Shown here in pieces: positions 38,048 through 48,030 of a stretch of 64,000 nt of DNA. Origin of the DNA: Streptomyces sp. col6 (GTDB lineage Bacteria; Actinomycetota; Actinomycetes; Streptomycetales; Streptomycetaceae); contig NZ_RDBL01000002.1 in the NCBI RefSeq assembly GCF_008042035.1, positions 78,186 through 142,185 on the forward strand, given 5' to 3'. Each line of letters opens with the position of its first letter. Position 1 is the first letter of the stretch. Position numbers and translations under genes: made by a program. The notes below the pieces were generated by a model. It was not told where the DNA came from. It made no database searches and saw only the letters and a program-made list of their open reading frames with translations.

Positions 38048-41000
38048 CCCCGCCAGCCGACCCGTCGCTGTACACCGTGACGGTCGTGGTGCCGGCGTAC
38101 AACGCGAGTGCCACGCTCGGCCGGGCCCTCCAGTCCGCGCTGGCCCAGACGCACCGCGCCGTCGAGGTGATCGTTGTGGACGACGCGTCGGCCGACGGGA
38201 CGCTCCAGGTGGCACGCGAGTTCGCGGCCGGCGACCGGCGCGTCCGGATCGTCGAACGCCCGCAGAACAGCGGCGGCGTGGGCGCGCCGCGCAACAACGG
38301 CATCATGGCCGCCACCGGTCAGTACGTGATGTTCCTCGACGCCGACGACGAACTGCCGCTCAAGGCGTGCGAGACCCTCCTGCAGTCAGCGCTCACCACC
38401 GGGGCGGACATCACCGCGGGGCGCGCGCTGCGGGTGAACCTCGCCAAGGACGAGATCACCGTCTGGCAGTCCCAGCTCTACGGCACCGACCGCACCGTCG
38501 AGGGCGGCCTGCGCGCCATGCCCGAACTCCTCCAGGACCCGATCGCGGCGGCCAAGCTCTACCGGCTGGACTTTCTGCTCAACCACGGCATCCGCTTCCC
38601 CGAGGAACTCTTCTTCGAGGACACCTACTTCTCGACCGTCGCCTGGTACTCCGCGCGTTCGGTCACCCTGCTCGCCGCCCCCGTCTACCGGTGGATCTGG
38701 GAGCGGGAGACCGACACCCCCTCCATCACCAACCGGCGCGGCGAACTGCGCAGCATCCGCGACCGGGTCCTGGTGCACCAGTACGCGGACGCGTTCCTCG
38801 TCCAGCAGGGCGAGCAGGAACTCCTCGCCCACAAGGCGGCCAAGTTCCTCTCGCACGACCTGCGGCTCTACACGCCCGAACTGCGGGCGGGCGACCCGCA
38901 GTTCCGGGCCGGATTCGCCGGCTTCGTGGCGCCGTACCTCCGGTCCCTGCCGCCCGAGGTCTACGACCTGTGCGGCCCGCTGGAGCGCGTACGGGCCTTC
39001 AGCCTGATGCACGACCGGGTGGACCTCGCGCTCACCGTCTCCGACTACACCCAGCGCCGGAGCGTGCTCAGCTCCGACCTCGTGCGCCGTGACGACAAGG
39101 TCTACTGGTCCGCCTCGCTGCTCGGCCGGCCGGAGGCCGAACGGTTCCTGGACGTCACCGACCTCGATCTGACCGGCAACAGCCTCTCCGACGCGCGGCT
39201 GTTCAACCAGGCCACCCTGGTGGAGATCCGCAACGGCACGCTCCACGTCACCGGCTACATTCGCAACCAGTTCGGCAGGGTCGGGCCGAAGGACAAGCTG
39301 GAACTCACCGCGGTGCTCCGCCGCCGCAGCACCAAGGCCGACCACTCCTTCGACGTGACCGGTGTGGACGTCGACGAGGAGTTCATCCGGTACCACACCA
39401 CGGTGGACCTGGCCTCCACCCTGGGCGCGGCCGACCGGGCCGGCAACTGGAACCTGTTCATACAGATACGGCACGGCGGGGAACGGGCCACCACCACCGT
39501 CGCGGTCTCGGGCCTCGACATCGGGCGCGAGCGCTACCAGGGCCCCCAGGACACGTACGAGATCTACGAGACGGTCAGCGGCAATCTCGCCCTGCGTCCG
39601 GAGACCACCGAGCAGCAGACCGTCGACCACCCGCGCGGCACCCCGTGGCTCTGGTGGCAGAACGACCCCGCCCGGGCCCCCGCGGCACCCCCGCCGGAGT
39701 CGTACGAGGCCGCGATCGTGGTGCACTGCCACAACGACGAGTACAACCTCTACGAGTTCCTGAGCTCCCTGCTCGCCCAGCGTGAATTCGCCGCGACCCA
39801 GGTGATCCTCGTCGACGACGGCTCCACCGACGCCACCTCCGCGCAGCTGGCCGACTTCGCCGCGTACCACGGCAACGTCGAGGTCGTCCCGCAGATCAGT
39901 CTCGGCGCACGCTCCAGCTACGACAACGGCCTGCGTTACGTGCACGCGCCCTACGTCATGTTCGCCCGCGCGCAGGACATCCTCGGCGAGAACTGCGTGG
40001 GCCGGCTCGTGGCCGCCGCCCGCCGGTGCGAGGCCGACGTGGTGGTCGGCGACCAGGACAACTTCCCCGGGCCGCGCAGCAGTGCCGACGCGCCCTGGAG
40101 GCGCTACTTCGGAACGGACGCCCCCCGTATCAGCCGGCTGGACAAGGCGCCCTACCTGATCTTCTCCGCGGAGCTGGGCACCAAGCTGTTCCGTACCGCC
40201 CTGCTGCGCCGGCACGGCCTGCGCACGGGCCACGGCCCCGGCTTCGAGGAGGCCTGGCTCACGGTGCCCGCCCTCCTGCACGCCCGTACGGTCACGACCG
40301 CGCCCACCGCCACCTCGTACACGCGGGACCCGGAACGACGGGACTCGCTGTTCGACCTCGCCTGGAACGACCCGGTCAAGACCCAGGAACTGATCCGCCT
40401 CTGCCGCCACATCATCCGGATGACGGAGCGGCTGAACGCCCGCGACGCCCGGCTGGCCATGCGCTTCGTGGTCCGCTCCATGCAGCCGCATCTGCGCAAC
40501 ATCCACCGGATCATGAGCCGGGCGGAGATCGCCGGCGTCTTCCCCGCCCTGGTCGACGTCTACCGGCCGATACCCGACGAACTGATCCTCCAGTACGCCG
40601 GCGTGCCGATGGCACGTCTCCAGCACCACGCCGTACGGACCGGCAACTACGAGCTGTTCTGCGACCCGTACGCCAAGCCCGCCTACCTGCCGCGGCTGCT
40701 CGTCGACGAGGAGGGGCTGCACCGCCGCCTCGAAGCGGACCGCACGGAGACCACGCTGCTGCGGGTGGACCGGCAGAAGGCCGTGCTGGAGACCTTCGTC
40801 CCCGACGGCGACCAGCTGCACTTCGAAGGACTGCTGGTGCTGTCCGGCGTCGACATCGCGCGGCTCTTCACCAACCGCCTCGAACTGGTCCTCAGCGACG
40901 GACGCCGGGAGGCCGGTCTCGCGATCGAGCAGGTCTACCGCCGCGACCGGTGGCGCACGCGCAAGGAACAGGACTGGTACGCGGGCTGGCGCGCCACCGC

Positions 41001-42507
41001 ACGCCCCGGCGACCTCGCCGGGCTCTCCCACCGCGATCTGACCCTCCGCGTCCGCGTCCACGACGGCGAACGCAGCCACGACATCGCCGTCGAGGCCCGT
41101 CAGATGCTGCACCGCTTCAAGGGCGTGCACCGTTCGGGCCGGGCCCGGGTCCGGCTGACCGTCGCCGACGACGAGTCCGTGACCCTGCGCCGGATCAGCG
41201 GACCGGTCAACAGGGCGCGTCACAAGCTGCGCCGCCTGGCCGAGGAGATACGCAACTCGCTGCCCGGCCGGTCCGGCTGGCGCACCCGGCTCCTGTACTG
41301 GCTCACGTATCCGAGGCTGCACCGCAGGAACATCTGGATCATCGGCGAGCGCGAGGACACGGCCCAGGACAACTCGTACCACCTGTTCAAGTGGATCAGG
41401 GAGAACGAGCCGAAGCGCAAGGTCTTCTACGCGATCAACGGCGACGCCCAGGACCGCGCGAAGATCGACCACCTGGGCCAGGTCGTCGACCGGCTCTCCT
41501 GGAAGTACCGCGCCTACCTGCTGCACGCCACCCGGCTGATCAACGCCTACGATCTGGAGGCCTACCTCGGCTTCCCCGGCCTGTCCAAGCGGGCCTTCCT
41601 GCGGGGATACGGCGACCTGCTGCGCTACAAGCGCGTCTTCCTCCAGCACGGTGTCGTCTACAACGACGTCGTCGGGTCCATCCACGCACAGGTCACCAAC
41701 GTCGACATGGTCCTCACCACGGGCCGCAGCGAACGCGCCTACTACGCCGAGCACTGCGGGTACGGATACGACAGGGTCGCCGCCACGGGGCTGCCGCGCT
41801 ACGACGCGCTCAAGCCGCTCGACGGCCCGCGCAAGGTCCTGGTCATGCCCACCTGGCGACGCGACATCGTGGCCCCCTCGTACAACAGGGCGGCCAAGCC
41901 CGAGATCCCGTTCGCCGCCTCGGAGTACTACCGGTTCTTCTCCGCGCTGCTGCGCGACGAGAGGCTGCTCAAGGCGCTCCAGTACTACGGCGTGGAGCTG
42001 GAGTTCATGCCGCACTACGAGATCCGCCCGTACCTGAAGCACTTCCGGATCGATCACCCGTCCATCACCGTCTCCTCGACGGGCCGGGACGTGCAGCTGG
42101 CGATGCGCGAGTGCTCCATGCTGGTCACCGACTACTCCTCGGTGTTCTTCGACGTCGCGTACATGGGCAAGCCGATCGTCTACACGAACTTCGACGACGA
42201 GGCGTTCTACAGCAAGCACTACAAGCGGGGCTACTTCGACCTGGCACGCGACGGCTTCGGCCCCGCCTGCGGAACGGTCGACCGCGCGGTGGACGAGATC
42301 ATCGCCTCCATCGCCCGCGGCTTCGAGGTCGAACCCGAGTACCGCCGCCGCGCCGAGGAGTTCTTCGTCCTGCGGGACACCAACAACTGCCGGCGCGCCT
42401 TCGACGTCATCGACACGATGGACGCCACGGCGGGTGGCGACCCGGGCCGGATGTCGGCACCGCTCGTGATGGGGCGGCCGGAGGAGCAGGAGAGCGAGCG
42501 GGCGTGA
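38044..42507 (+). CDS. GT2-GT2-CDP-glycerol glycerophosphotransferase multidomain protein
   Basis: A 1487-residue cytoplasmic/peripheral protein with three catalytic-looking modules. GT2 domain A, residues ~14-230 (VVVPAYNASATLGRAL, VVDDASADGT, FLDADDE). GT2 domain B, ~555-770 (VVHCHNDEYNLYEF, ILVDDGSTDATS). A CDP-glycerol:poly(glycerophosphate) glycerophosphotransferase domain, ~1095-1465 (LQHGVVYNDVV, GLPRYDAL, VMPTWRR, LVTDYSSVFFDVAYMGKPIVY). The linkers (~340-540, ~900-1080) look like beta-sandwich modules. TagF/TagB-type enzymes polymerise or prime teichoic acids, so this may build a repeating sugar-glycerol-phosphate backbone. GT domain B lacks a clear DxD after its VDDGS and may be a structural copy. 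Translationally coupled to the phosphatidyltransferase gene. Confidence 0.9.
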   Translation: MTPPADPSLYTVTVVVPAYNASATLGRALQSALAQTHRAVEVIVVDDASADGTLQVAREFAAGDRRVRIVERPQNSGGVGAPRNNGIMAATGQYVMFLDADDELPLKACETLLQSALTTGADITAGRALRVNLAKDEITVWQSQLYGTDRTVEGGLRAMPELLQDPIAAAKLYRLDFLLNHGIRFPEELFFEDTYFSTVAWYSARSVTLLAAPVYRWIWERETDTPSITNRRGELRSIRDRVLVHQYADAFLVQQGEQELLAHKAAKFLSHDLRLYTPELRAGDPQFRAGFAGFVAPYLRSLPPEVYDLCGPLERVRAFSLMHDRVDLALTVSDYTQRRSVLSSDLVRRDDKVYWSASLLGRPEAERFLDVTDLDLTGNSLSDARLFNQATLVEIRNGTLHVTGYIRNQFGRVGPKDKLELTAVLRRRSTKADHSFDVTGVDVDEEFIRYHTTVDLASTLGAADRAGNWNLFIQIRHGGERATTTVAVSGLDIGRERYQGPQDTYEIYETVSGNLALRPETTEQQTVDHPRGTPWLWWQNDPARAPAAPPPESYEAAIVVHCHNDEYNLYEFLSSLLAQREFAATQVILVDDGSTDATSAQLADFAAYHGNVEVVPQISLGARSSYDNGLRYVHAPYVMFARAQDILGENCVGRLVAAARRCEADVVVGDQDNFPGPRSSADAPWRRYFGTDAPRISRLDKAPYLIFSAELGTKLFRTALLRRHGLRTGHGPGFEEAWLTVPALLHARTVTTAPTATSYTRDPERRDSLFDLAWNDPVKTQELIRLCRHIIRMTERLNARDARLAMRFVVRSMQPHLRNIHRIMSRAEIAGVFPALVDVYRPIPDELILQYAGVPMARLQHHAVRTGNYELFCDPYAKPAYLPRLLVDEEGLHRRLEADRTETTLLRVDRQKAVLETFVPDGDQLHFEGLLVLSGVDIARLFTNRLELVLSDGRREAGLAIEQVYRRDRWRTRKEQDWYAGWRATARPGDLAGLSHRDLTLRVRVHDGERSHDIAVEARQMLHRFKGVHRSGRARVRLTVADDESVTLRRISGPVNRARHKLRRLAEEIRNSLPGRSGWRTRLLYWLTYPRLHRRNIWIIGEREDTAQDNSYHLFKWIRENEPKRKVFYAINGDAQDRAKIDHLGQVVDRLSWKYRAYLLHATRLINAYDLEAYLGFPGLSKRAFLRGYGDLLRYKRVFLQHGVVYNDVVGSIHAQVTNVDMVLTTGRSERAYYAEHCGYGYDRVAATGLPRYDALKPLDGPRKVLVMPTWRRDIVAPSYNRAAKPEIPFAASEYYRFFSALLRDERLLKALQYYGVELEFMPHYEIRPYLKHFRIDHPSITVSSTGRDVQLAMRECSMLVTDYSSVFFDVAYMGKPIVYTNFDDEAFYSKHYKRGYFDLARDGFGPACGTVDRAVDEIIASIARGFEVEPEYRRRAEEFFVLRDTNNCRRAFDVIDTMDATAGGDPGRMSAPLVMGRPEEQESERA

Positions 42508-42510
42508 ATG

Positions 42511-42554
42511 CGGGCGGGGGCTCCAGGGCTCTCCGCCCCGAATTCCCCCGCCCG
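42511..42554. terminator. Convergent-gene hairpin after the glycerophosphotransferase gene
   Basis: 10-bp perfect stem (42511-42520 with 42545-42554), 24-nt loop, in the 64-bp gap between convergent genes. Confidence 0.65.
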
Positions 42555-42571
42555 TTCTCCCGGTCCCGCTG

Positions 42572-44257
42572 TCAGTCCAGCGTGATGCTTCCGGCGGCGG
42601 CCGAGAACAGCGACCCGCCGGTGCTCAGCGAGATATAGACCTCGTACACACCCGGTGCGGCCTTCTGCAGGTCGACCCCGTTGTATCCCGAAGTGGCGAA
42701 ATAGGCGAAGTCGTAGTTCCCGAAATCGCCCCGCCGTACGTGCTTGCGGATCACCGCTGTTTTGCGTGACATTCCGAGCCGGAACGAGTGCGTGGTGCCC
42801 TGGCCCTGCAGCACCAGATAGTACTGACCGTGCCCCCGGTCGCCCGCCTCGATTCCATGGACGAACAGCGCACCCTCCACATGCAGGGTCCGTTCCTTCA
42901 GCCAGGACGATTCCAGGGAGAAGACCGTCTCCGCCGAGAACTGGCCGACAATGGGCCTGCGTATCAGCCGGACCCGCTTTCCGTCGCCGATCAGAACCGC
43001 TTCGTTCCCGCCGACGGGCCGCCTGATGTCGAAGGGGCGGCGAGCCACCAGAGCGGTACGCCTGTCTATTCCCTCGGCCGGGCTCGCCACGCGAACGGAG
43101 AGGTTGTACGTGCCGACCGGAAGGCCCTTCATGGAGATACCCGAGGGCGATTCGGGTTCGAATCCGCCGTGGGGATAGTCGCAGGAGAACCGGTCGAAGT
43201 ACTGGCTGTAGAGGTACTTGGCGTCCGTCGTGGCCAAGGGGTATTCGAAGTGGCGGCTCCCGCTCTCCATGATCAGGCTCTTGGTCGTCATGGACTGCGC
43301 ATAGGGGGATTCGCCGGGTATGAACGCGTCCCCGGACAGGATGATGCTCGCCCCGCGGATGTCCTGCTTCTTCACCACGGCCGTCAGGGCGTCCGACGCC
43401 CGCAGCTCGTACAGGTAGGACTGCCGCTCCGCCTCGTTGACCTGCTGCTTTCCGTTCTCCACGAAGCCGATCCGGGGGTCGGCCCCCTCGGTGAGCGCGG
43501 ACAGCACACCGGCGATGAGCGGCATGTTGTACCCGGACACCTCGCCGTGCTGACGCACCATCGGGGAATCGGTGCGGATGAGGTTGAAGTTCTCGCAGGC
43601 CCAGAAGAGCTGGAGATGCGGGTTGATCTCCGTTTCGTACTGCTCGTCCGCCTCGGAGGTGAACAGGTAGATGTTGTGCCCCTGTCCGCCACGCGCCTTG
43701 AGCATGTCGGGCACCGCGCCGTCGAGCACATCCACATTCTGCTGCGGCATCGTCTCGCCCAGCATGTACTGACCGGTCACCGGCCTGTCGCGGACATAGC
43801 TGCCGATCAGGAACTGCGGCACCACGGTGACGATGTTCCGGTACCCGTACCGCAGGCCGTAATAGAGGGCCGCGCTGCCGCCCTTCGAGACACCGAGAAG
43901 GCTCACCCGGTCCCGGCCGAGACCGAGCCGGGCGAGCGTACGCTCGATGAGCCCGGACACCGACGCCTCGATACCGAAATCCATGTTCCGGCACATGTAA
44001 TAGCTGTAATGGCCGTCGAAATCGTCCCGGATCCACAGGATATTGGCGCGCAGATCCATGAGGGATTTACCGGCGAAGTGATAACCGTTCGGCGCCCCGA
44101 GCCCGGAGAACACCACGATCAGATGCTGTGCGTCTCCGTCGGCGGGCCGAAAGCGGTACTCGACGGGGAAAGGGCCCGTGGTGTCCGTCTCGGTGACCAC
44201 CCGGCGCCGGTCGGCGGCCGCGCGATTCGGCACGAGAGGAGGGAGTGCTGTGGTCAT
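42572..44257 (-). CDS. Asp2-like alpha/beta-hydrolase family protein
   Basis: A 561-residue protein without a signal peptide. The first ~330 residues are an alpha/beta-hydrolase: an oxyanion-type IVVFSGLGAPNGYHF, then the nucleophile elbow GVSKGGSAALYYGL with Ser ~124, as in the accessory-Sec Asp2 and related proteins, some of which are O-acetyl or polymer hydrolases. The last ~200 residues are a beta-rich domain (VASPAEGIDRRTALVA, LHVEGALFVHGIEAGDRG) comparable to the linker modules of the neighbouring glycerophosphotransferase. It is convergent with that gene. The combination suggests modification of the same glycopolymer. The ATG at 44257 has a weak ribosome site. Confidence 0.75.
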   Translation of the reverse strand: MTTALPPLVPNRAAADRRRVVTETDTTGPFPVEYRFRPADGDAQHLIVVFSGLGAPNGYHFAGKSLMDLRANILWIRDDFDGHYSYYMCRNMDFGIEASVSGLIERTLARLGLGRDRVSLLGVSKGGSAALYYGLRYGYRNIVTVVPQFLIGSYVRDRPVTGQYMLGETMPQQNVDVLDGAVPDMLKARGGQGHNIYLFTSEADEQYETEINPHLQLFWACENFNLIRTDSPMVRQHGEVSGYNMPLIAGVLSALTEGADPRIGFVENGKQQVNEAERQSYLYELRASDALTAVVKKQDIRGASIILSGDAFIPGESPYAQSMTTKSLIMESGSRHFEYPLATTDAKYLYSQYFDRFSCDYPHGGFEPESPSGISMKGLPVGTYNLSVRVASPAEGIDRRTALVARRPFDIRRPVGGNEAVLIGDGKRVRLIRRPIVGQFSAETVFSLESSWLKERTLHVEGALFVHGIEAGDRGHGQYYLVLQGQGTTHSFRLGMSRKTAVIRKHVRRGDFGNYDFAYFATSGYNGVDLQKAAPGVYEVYISLSTGGSLFSAAAGSITLD

Positions 44258-44490
44258 CGAGATACGCTGCCTGCTCTTGTGTGATTCCTGACACGGCCCC
44301 GGACGGAAGCCGTCCGAGTCTATCCGGCCCTCGCGCCGTCAGTCGAGCCCGAATTCGGCACGAATGATCCGACCGGGCACGGGCGCGTTGTTGATAGCAT
44401 CCGAACCGTCATATGGCTGGTATCCGAGGCGAATCCCCGCGCGGTACCCGGACAGATCCTGTTCGTTGTCCGGGGGCAGGGGAGTGGGAC

Positions 44491-45795
44491 ATGAACGGAC
44501 GACGGGCCGCGCGCACACCGGCGCTCCTGCTCGCCCTCCTGACCGCCGCGTGCACCGCACAGCCCGTCACGGGCCCGGACGACGGCGACGCGCCAGATCC
44601 CCGGCCTTCCACGGGCAGTTCACAGCCGGCGGAGGACCTTCCCCACGGCATCACGTTCCGGCAGTCCGTGCGCAGGCTGGCGGACGGCGGCCCGGTCCGG
44701 GTCAGCGTGCTGGCCGTGGCGCCGGACGCCCCGGCCGACATCCGGACCGGCCACGGCGGCACGGTGGCCAGGACCGACACCGTCCTCGACCTCGCCCGCG
44801 CGGCCGACGCGATCGCCGCGGTCAACGGCACCTACTTCGACTCGGACTCCGCGCGCTACAAGGGCGACCCCCTGGGCCTCTACGTCTCCGACGGCACTCT
44901 CCTCAGCGAGGCCACCAACGGGCGCACCGCGCTGATCCTGCCGGGGCGCGGCGAGCGGCCCCGGATCACCGAGCTGCGGTCCGCCACCTACGTCACCTCG
45001 TCCGACGGCGCCCGCGCGGTCGTGGACGGCACCGACCGGGTCCCGGGGCGGATCGTCGGCTGCGGGGGCGTCGGCGGGGACCGGCGCACCGACACCGGGG
45101 CACGGACCGGGGACCCGCTGCCGGGGCGCGTCTGCTTCGACCCGGACGAACTCGTCGACTTCCCCGACCAGTGGGGGGCGCCGACCCCGGGCGCCGACCG
45201 GCACAGCGTCGAGGCGGTGCTCGACGCGCACGGCACGGTGACGGCGGTGCGCACCCCCGCGGGCGGCCCGGTTCCGGCGGGCGGTCGCACCCTCGTGGGC
45301 ATCGGCACCGCGGCCGGCTGGCTCCGTGCGCACGCGACGCCGGGCCGCACCCTCACCGTGGAGTCCCATGTCACGGACCCGGACGGCTCGGCGGTGGACA
45401 CCGAGGGCGCCTCGATCGTCGGAGCCGGACCCGCGCTCGTGCGCCACGGCCGGGCCTGGATCAACGCGGCGGCCAACGGGGTCTCCCAGGCAGCCGTCAG
45501 CAGCCGCTCACCCCGCACGGTCGCCGGCATCCGGCCGGACGGCACCCTCCTGCTCGTCGTGTTCGACGGCCGCCGGCCGGGCGTCAGCGAGGGCGTCAGC
45601 CTGACCGAGGCGGCCGGCGTCCTGGTGTCCCTCGGCGCCGAGGACGCCATCAACCTCGACGGTGGCGGTTCGAGCACCATGGTGGTCCGGGACAAGGTCC
45701 GCAACAGCCCCTCGGACCCCGGGGACACGGACGAGGAACGCCAGCGCAAGGTCTCCAACGCGCTCCTCGTCGTCCCGCGACGCCTCGCACCCTGA
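44491..45795 (+). CDS. Phosphodiester glycosidase (NAGPA-family) lipoprotein
   Basis: A 434-residue secreted lipoprotein: signal sequence with lipobox LTAAC (Cys21), then a Pro/Asp-rich spacer to ~55. The NAGPA domain (PF09992) is recognised by DAIAAVNGTYFDSDSARYKGDPLGLYVSDG and the hallmark DAINLDGGGSSTMVVRD near the C-terminus. Members cleave GlcNAc-1-phosphodiesters; bacterial relatives act on wall teichoic acids and similar polymers. That fits the adjoining polymer genes. ATG 44491 is chosen because GGGGAG sits 7 nt upstream and a good signal peptide follows; an upstream ATG at 44413 would bury it. Confidence 0.88.
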   Translation: MNGRRAARTPALLLALLTAACTAQPVTGPDDGDAPDPRPSTGSSQPAEDLPHGITFRQSVRRLADGGPVRVSVLAVAPDAPADIRTGHGGTVARTDTVLDLARAADAIAAVNGTYFDSDSARYKGDPLGLYVSDGTLLSEATNGRTALILPGRGERPRITELRSATYVTSSDGARAVVDGTDRVPGRIVGCGGVGGDRRTDTGARTGDPLPGRVCFDPDELVDFPDQWGAPTPGADRHSVEAVLDAHGTVTAVRTPAGGPVPAGGRTLVGIGTAAGWLRAHATPGRTLTVESHVTDPDGSAVDTEGASIVGAGPALVRHGRAWINAAANGVSQAAVSSRSPRTVAGIRPDGTLLLVVFDGRRPGVSEGVSLTEAAGVLVSLGAEDAINLDGGGSSTMVVRDKVRNSPSDPGDTDEERQRKVSNALLVVPRRLAP

Positions 45796-45816
45796 CGGCC
45801 CGGCCCCGAACAGCAC

Positions 45817-45852
45817 GACGGGCCGCACGGGAAGAATCCCGTACGGCCCGTC
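45817..45852. terminator. Hairpin between the NAGPA-family and fadB genes
   Basis: 16-bp stem with one mismatch (45817-45832 with 45837-45852) and an AGAA loop, between convergent genes. Confidence 0.85.
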
Positions 45853-45897
45853 CCACCGGACGAACGCCCTGCGCCGGAACGTTCGCCGGGCGGATCG

Positions 45898-48030
45898 CTA
45901 CGCCGGAACGCTGGCCACGCCCTGCGCCAGGAACTTCTTTCCGTTCACACGCTCGGAGACGCCCTCGCGGTCCAGGTACGGCGTGATGCCGCCCAGGTGG
46001 AAGGGCCAGCCCGCGCCGGTGATCAGGCAGAGGTCGATGTCCTGGGCCTCGGCGACGACGCCCTCGTCCAGCATCAGGCCGATCTCCTGCGCCACCGCGT
46101 CCAGGACGCGGTCGCGGACCTGCTCCTCGGACAGGACGGTGTCGCCCTGCTTGAGGAGGGCGGCGACCTCCGGGTCCAGCTCCGGCTTGCCGGAGTCGTA
46201 GACGTAGAAGCCGCGCTTGCCGGCCTTGACCACGGCGGCCAGGTTCTCGGAGACCGTGAAGCGCTCCGGGAAGGCGCGGTTCAGGGTCTCGGAGACGTGC
46301 AGGCCGATCGCCGGGCCGACGAGCTCCAGCAGCACCAGCGGGGACATCGGCAGGCCGAGCGGCTCGATGGCCTTCTCCGCGACCTCGACCGGGGTGCCCT
46401 CGTCGATGACGTTCTGGATCTCGCCCATGAAGCGGGTGAGGATGCGGTTGACGACGAACGCCGGGGCGTCCTTCACCAGCACCGCGGTCTTCTTCAGCTT
46501 GCGGGCGACACCGAAGGCCGTCGCCAGCGAGGCGTCGTCCGTCTGCTCGCCGCGCACGATCTCCAGGAGCGGGAGGACCGCGACCGGGTTGAAGAAGTGG
46601 AAGCCGACCACGCGCTCGGGGTGCTTCAGCTTCGAGGCCATCTCGGTGACCGAGAGGGACGAGGTGTTGGTGGCGAGGATCGCGTGCGCCGGGGCGACCG
46701 CCTCGACCTCCGCGAACACCTGCTGCTTGACGCCGATCTCCTCGAAGACCGCCTCGATGATGAAGTCGGCGTCGGAGAAGCCCTCAGCCTTGTCCAGCAC
46801 ACCGGTGACCAGGGCCTTCAGGCGGTTGGCCTTGTCCTGGTTGATGCGGCCCTTGCCGAGCAGCTTCTCGATCTCGGCGTGGACGTAGCCCACACCCTTG
46901 TCGACGCGCTCCTGGTCGATGTCGGTCAGCACGACCGGCACCTCCAGGCGGCGCAGGAAGAGCAGGGCGAGCTGGCTGGCCATCAGGCCCGCGCCCACCA
47001 CGCCGACCTTGGTGACCGGGCGGGCCAGGTTCTTGTCCGGGGCACCGGCCGGGCGCTTGGCGCGCTTCTGGACCAGGTTGAAGGAGTAGATCCCGGAGCG
47101 CAGCTCGCCGCCCATGATCAGGTCCGCGAGGGCCTGGTCCTCGGCGTCGAAGCCGGCGGACAGGTCGCCGTCCTTGGCCGCGGCGATGATCTCCAGCGCG
47201 CGGTACGCGGCCGGGGCGGCGCCGTGCACCTTGGAGTCGGCGATGGCGCGGCCGCGGGCGACGGCCTGGTCCCAGGCCTCACCGCGGTCGACCTCGGTGC
47301 GCTCCACCGCGACCGTGCCGTTGAGCACGTCGGCGGTCCACACCAGCGAGCGCTCCAGGAAGTCCGCGCCCTCGAAGATCGCGTCGGCGATGCCGAGCTC
47401 GAAGACCTGCTTGCCCTTGAGCTGGCGGTTCTGGTTCAGCGAGTTCTCGATGATCACCGAGACCGCGCGGTCGGCGCCGATCAGGTTCGGCAGCAGTGCG
47501 CAGCCGCCCCAGCCGGGGACCAGACCGAGGAAGACCTCGGGCAGCGAGAACGCGGGCAGCGCCTTGGAGACGGTGCGGTACGAGCAGTGCAGCCCGACCT
47601 CGACACCGCCGCCCATCGCCGCGCCGTTGTAGTACGCGAACGTCGGGACCGCGAGGCCGGAGAGGCGGCGGAAGACGTCGTGGCCGCCCTTGCCGATGGC
47701 CAGCGCGTCCTTGTGCTCCTTGAGCAGCTCGACGCCCTTGAGGTCGGCGCCTACCGCGAAGATGAACGGCTTGCCGGTGATGCCGATGCCGGTGATGGCG
47801 CCGTCGGCGGCCTCCTTCTCGACCTGGTCGATCGCGGCGTTCAGGTTCGCCAGCGACTGCGGTCCGAAGGTGGTCGGCTTGGTGTGGTCGAAGCCGTTGT
47901 CCAGTGTGATGAGGGCGAAGCGCCCCGCACCGGCCGGCAGGTCCAGGTGGCGTACGTGCGCCTGGGTGACGACCTCGTCCGGGAACAGCTCGGCCGCACC
48001 CTTCAGAAGCTCGGTGGTGGTGGTGCTCAC
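45898..48030 (-). CDS. fadB: Fatty-acid oxidation multifunctional protein: enoyl-CoA hydratase / 3-hydroxyacyl-CoA dehydrogenase
   Basis: A 710-residue bifunctional beta-oxidation enzyme. The N-terminal crotonase domain (~25-300) has GADLKGVELL, NGAAMGGGVEVGLHC and the catalytic Glu-rich stretch SLPEVFLGLVPGWGG. The NAD-binding domain (~345-525) has GVVGAGLMASQLALLFLRR and the catalytic GFHFFNPV. The C-terminal dehydrogenase domain is duplicated (~530-700). GTG 48030 overlaps the thiolase stop by 4 bases, so FadA and FadB are coupled and should form the trifunctional complex. Orthologue of SCO6026. Confidence 0.95.
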   Translation of the reverse strand: MSTTTTELLKGAAELFPDEVVTQAHVRHLDLPAGAGRFALITLDNGFDHTKPTTFGPQSLANLNAAIDQVEKEAADGAITGIGITGKPFIFAVGADLKGVELLKEHKDALAIGKGGHDVFRRLSGLAVPTFAYYNGAAMGGGVEVGLHCSYRTVSKALPAFSLPEVFLGLVPGWGGCALLPNLIGADRAVSVIIENSLNQNRQLKGKQVFELGIADAIFEGADFLERSLVWTADVLNGTVAVERTEVDRGEAWDQAVARGRAIADSKVHGAAPAAYRALEIIAAAKDGDLSAGFDAEDQALADLIMGGELRSGIYSFNLVQKRAKRPAGAPDKNLARPVTKVGVVGAGLMASQLALLFLRRLEVPVVLTDIDQERVDKGVGYVHAEIEKLLGKGRINQDKANRLKALVTGVLDKAEGFSDADFIIEAVFEEIGVKQQVFAEVEAVAPAHAILATNTSSLSVTEMASKLKHPERVVGFHFFNPVAVLPLLEIVRGEQTDDASLATAFGVARKLKKTAVLVKDAPAFVVNRILTRFMGEIQNVIDEGTPVEVAEKAIEPLGLPMSPLVLLELVGPAIGLHVSETLNRAFPERFTVSENLAAVVKAGKRGFYVYDSGKPELDPEVAALLKQGDTVLSEEQVRDRVLDAVAQEIGLMLDEGVVAEAQDIDLCLITGAGWPFHLGGITPYLDREGVSERVNGKKFLAQGVASVPA

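Noticed and set aside
38386..42219. 1277-codon open frame antisense to the glycerophosphotransferase gene
   Set aside because: Low-complexity Val/Gly/Asp/Arg translation without motifs, lying wholly inside a sense gene with three recognisable domains.
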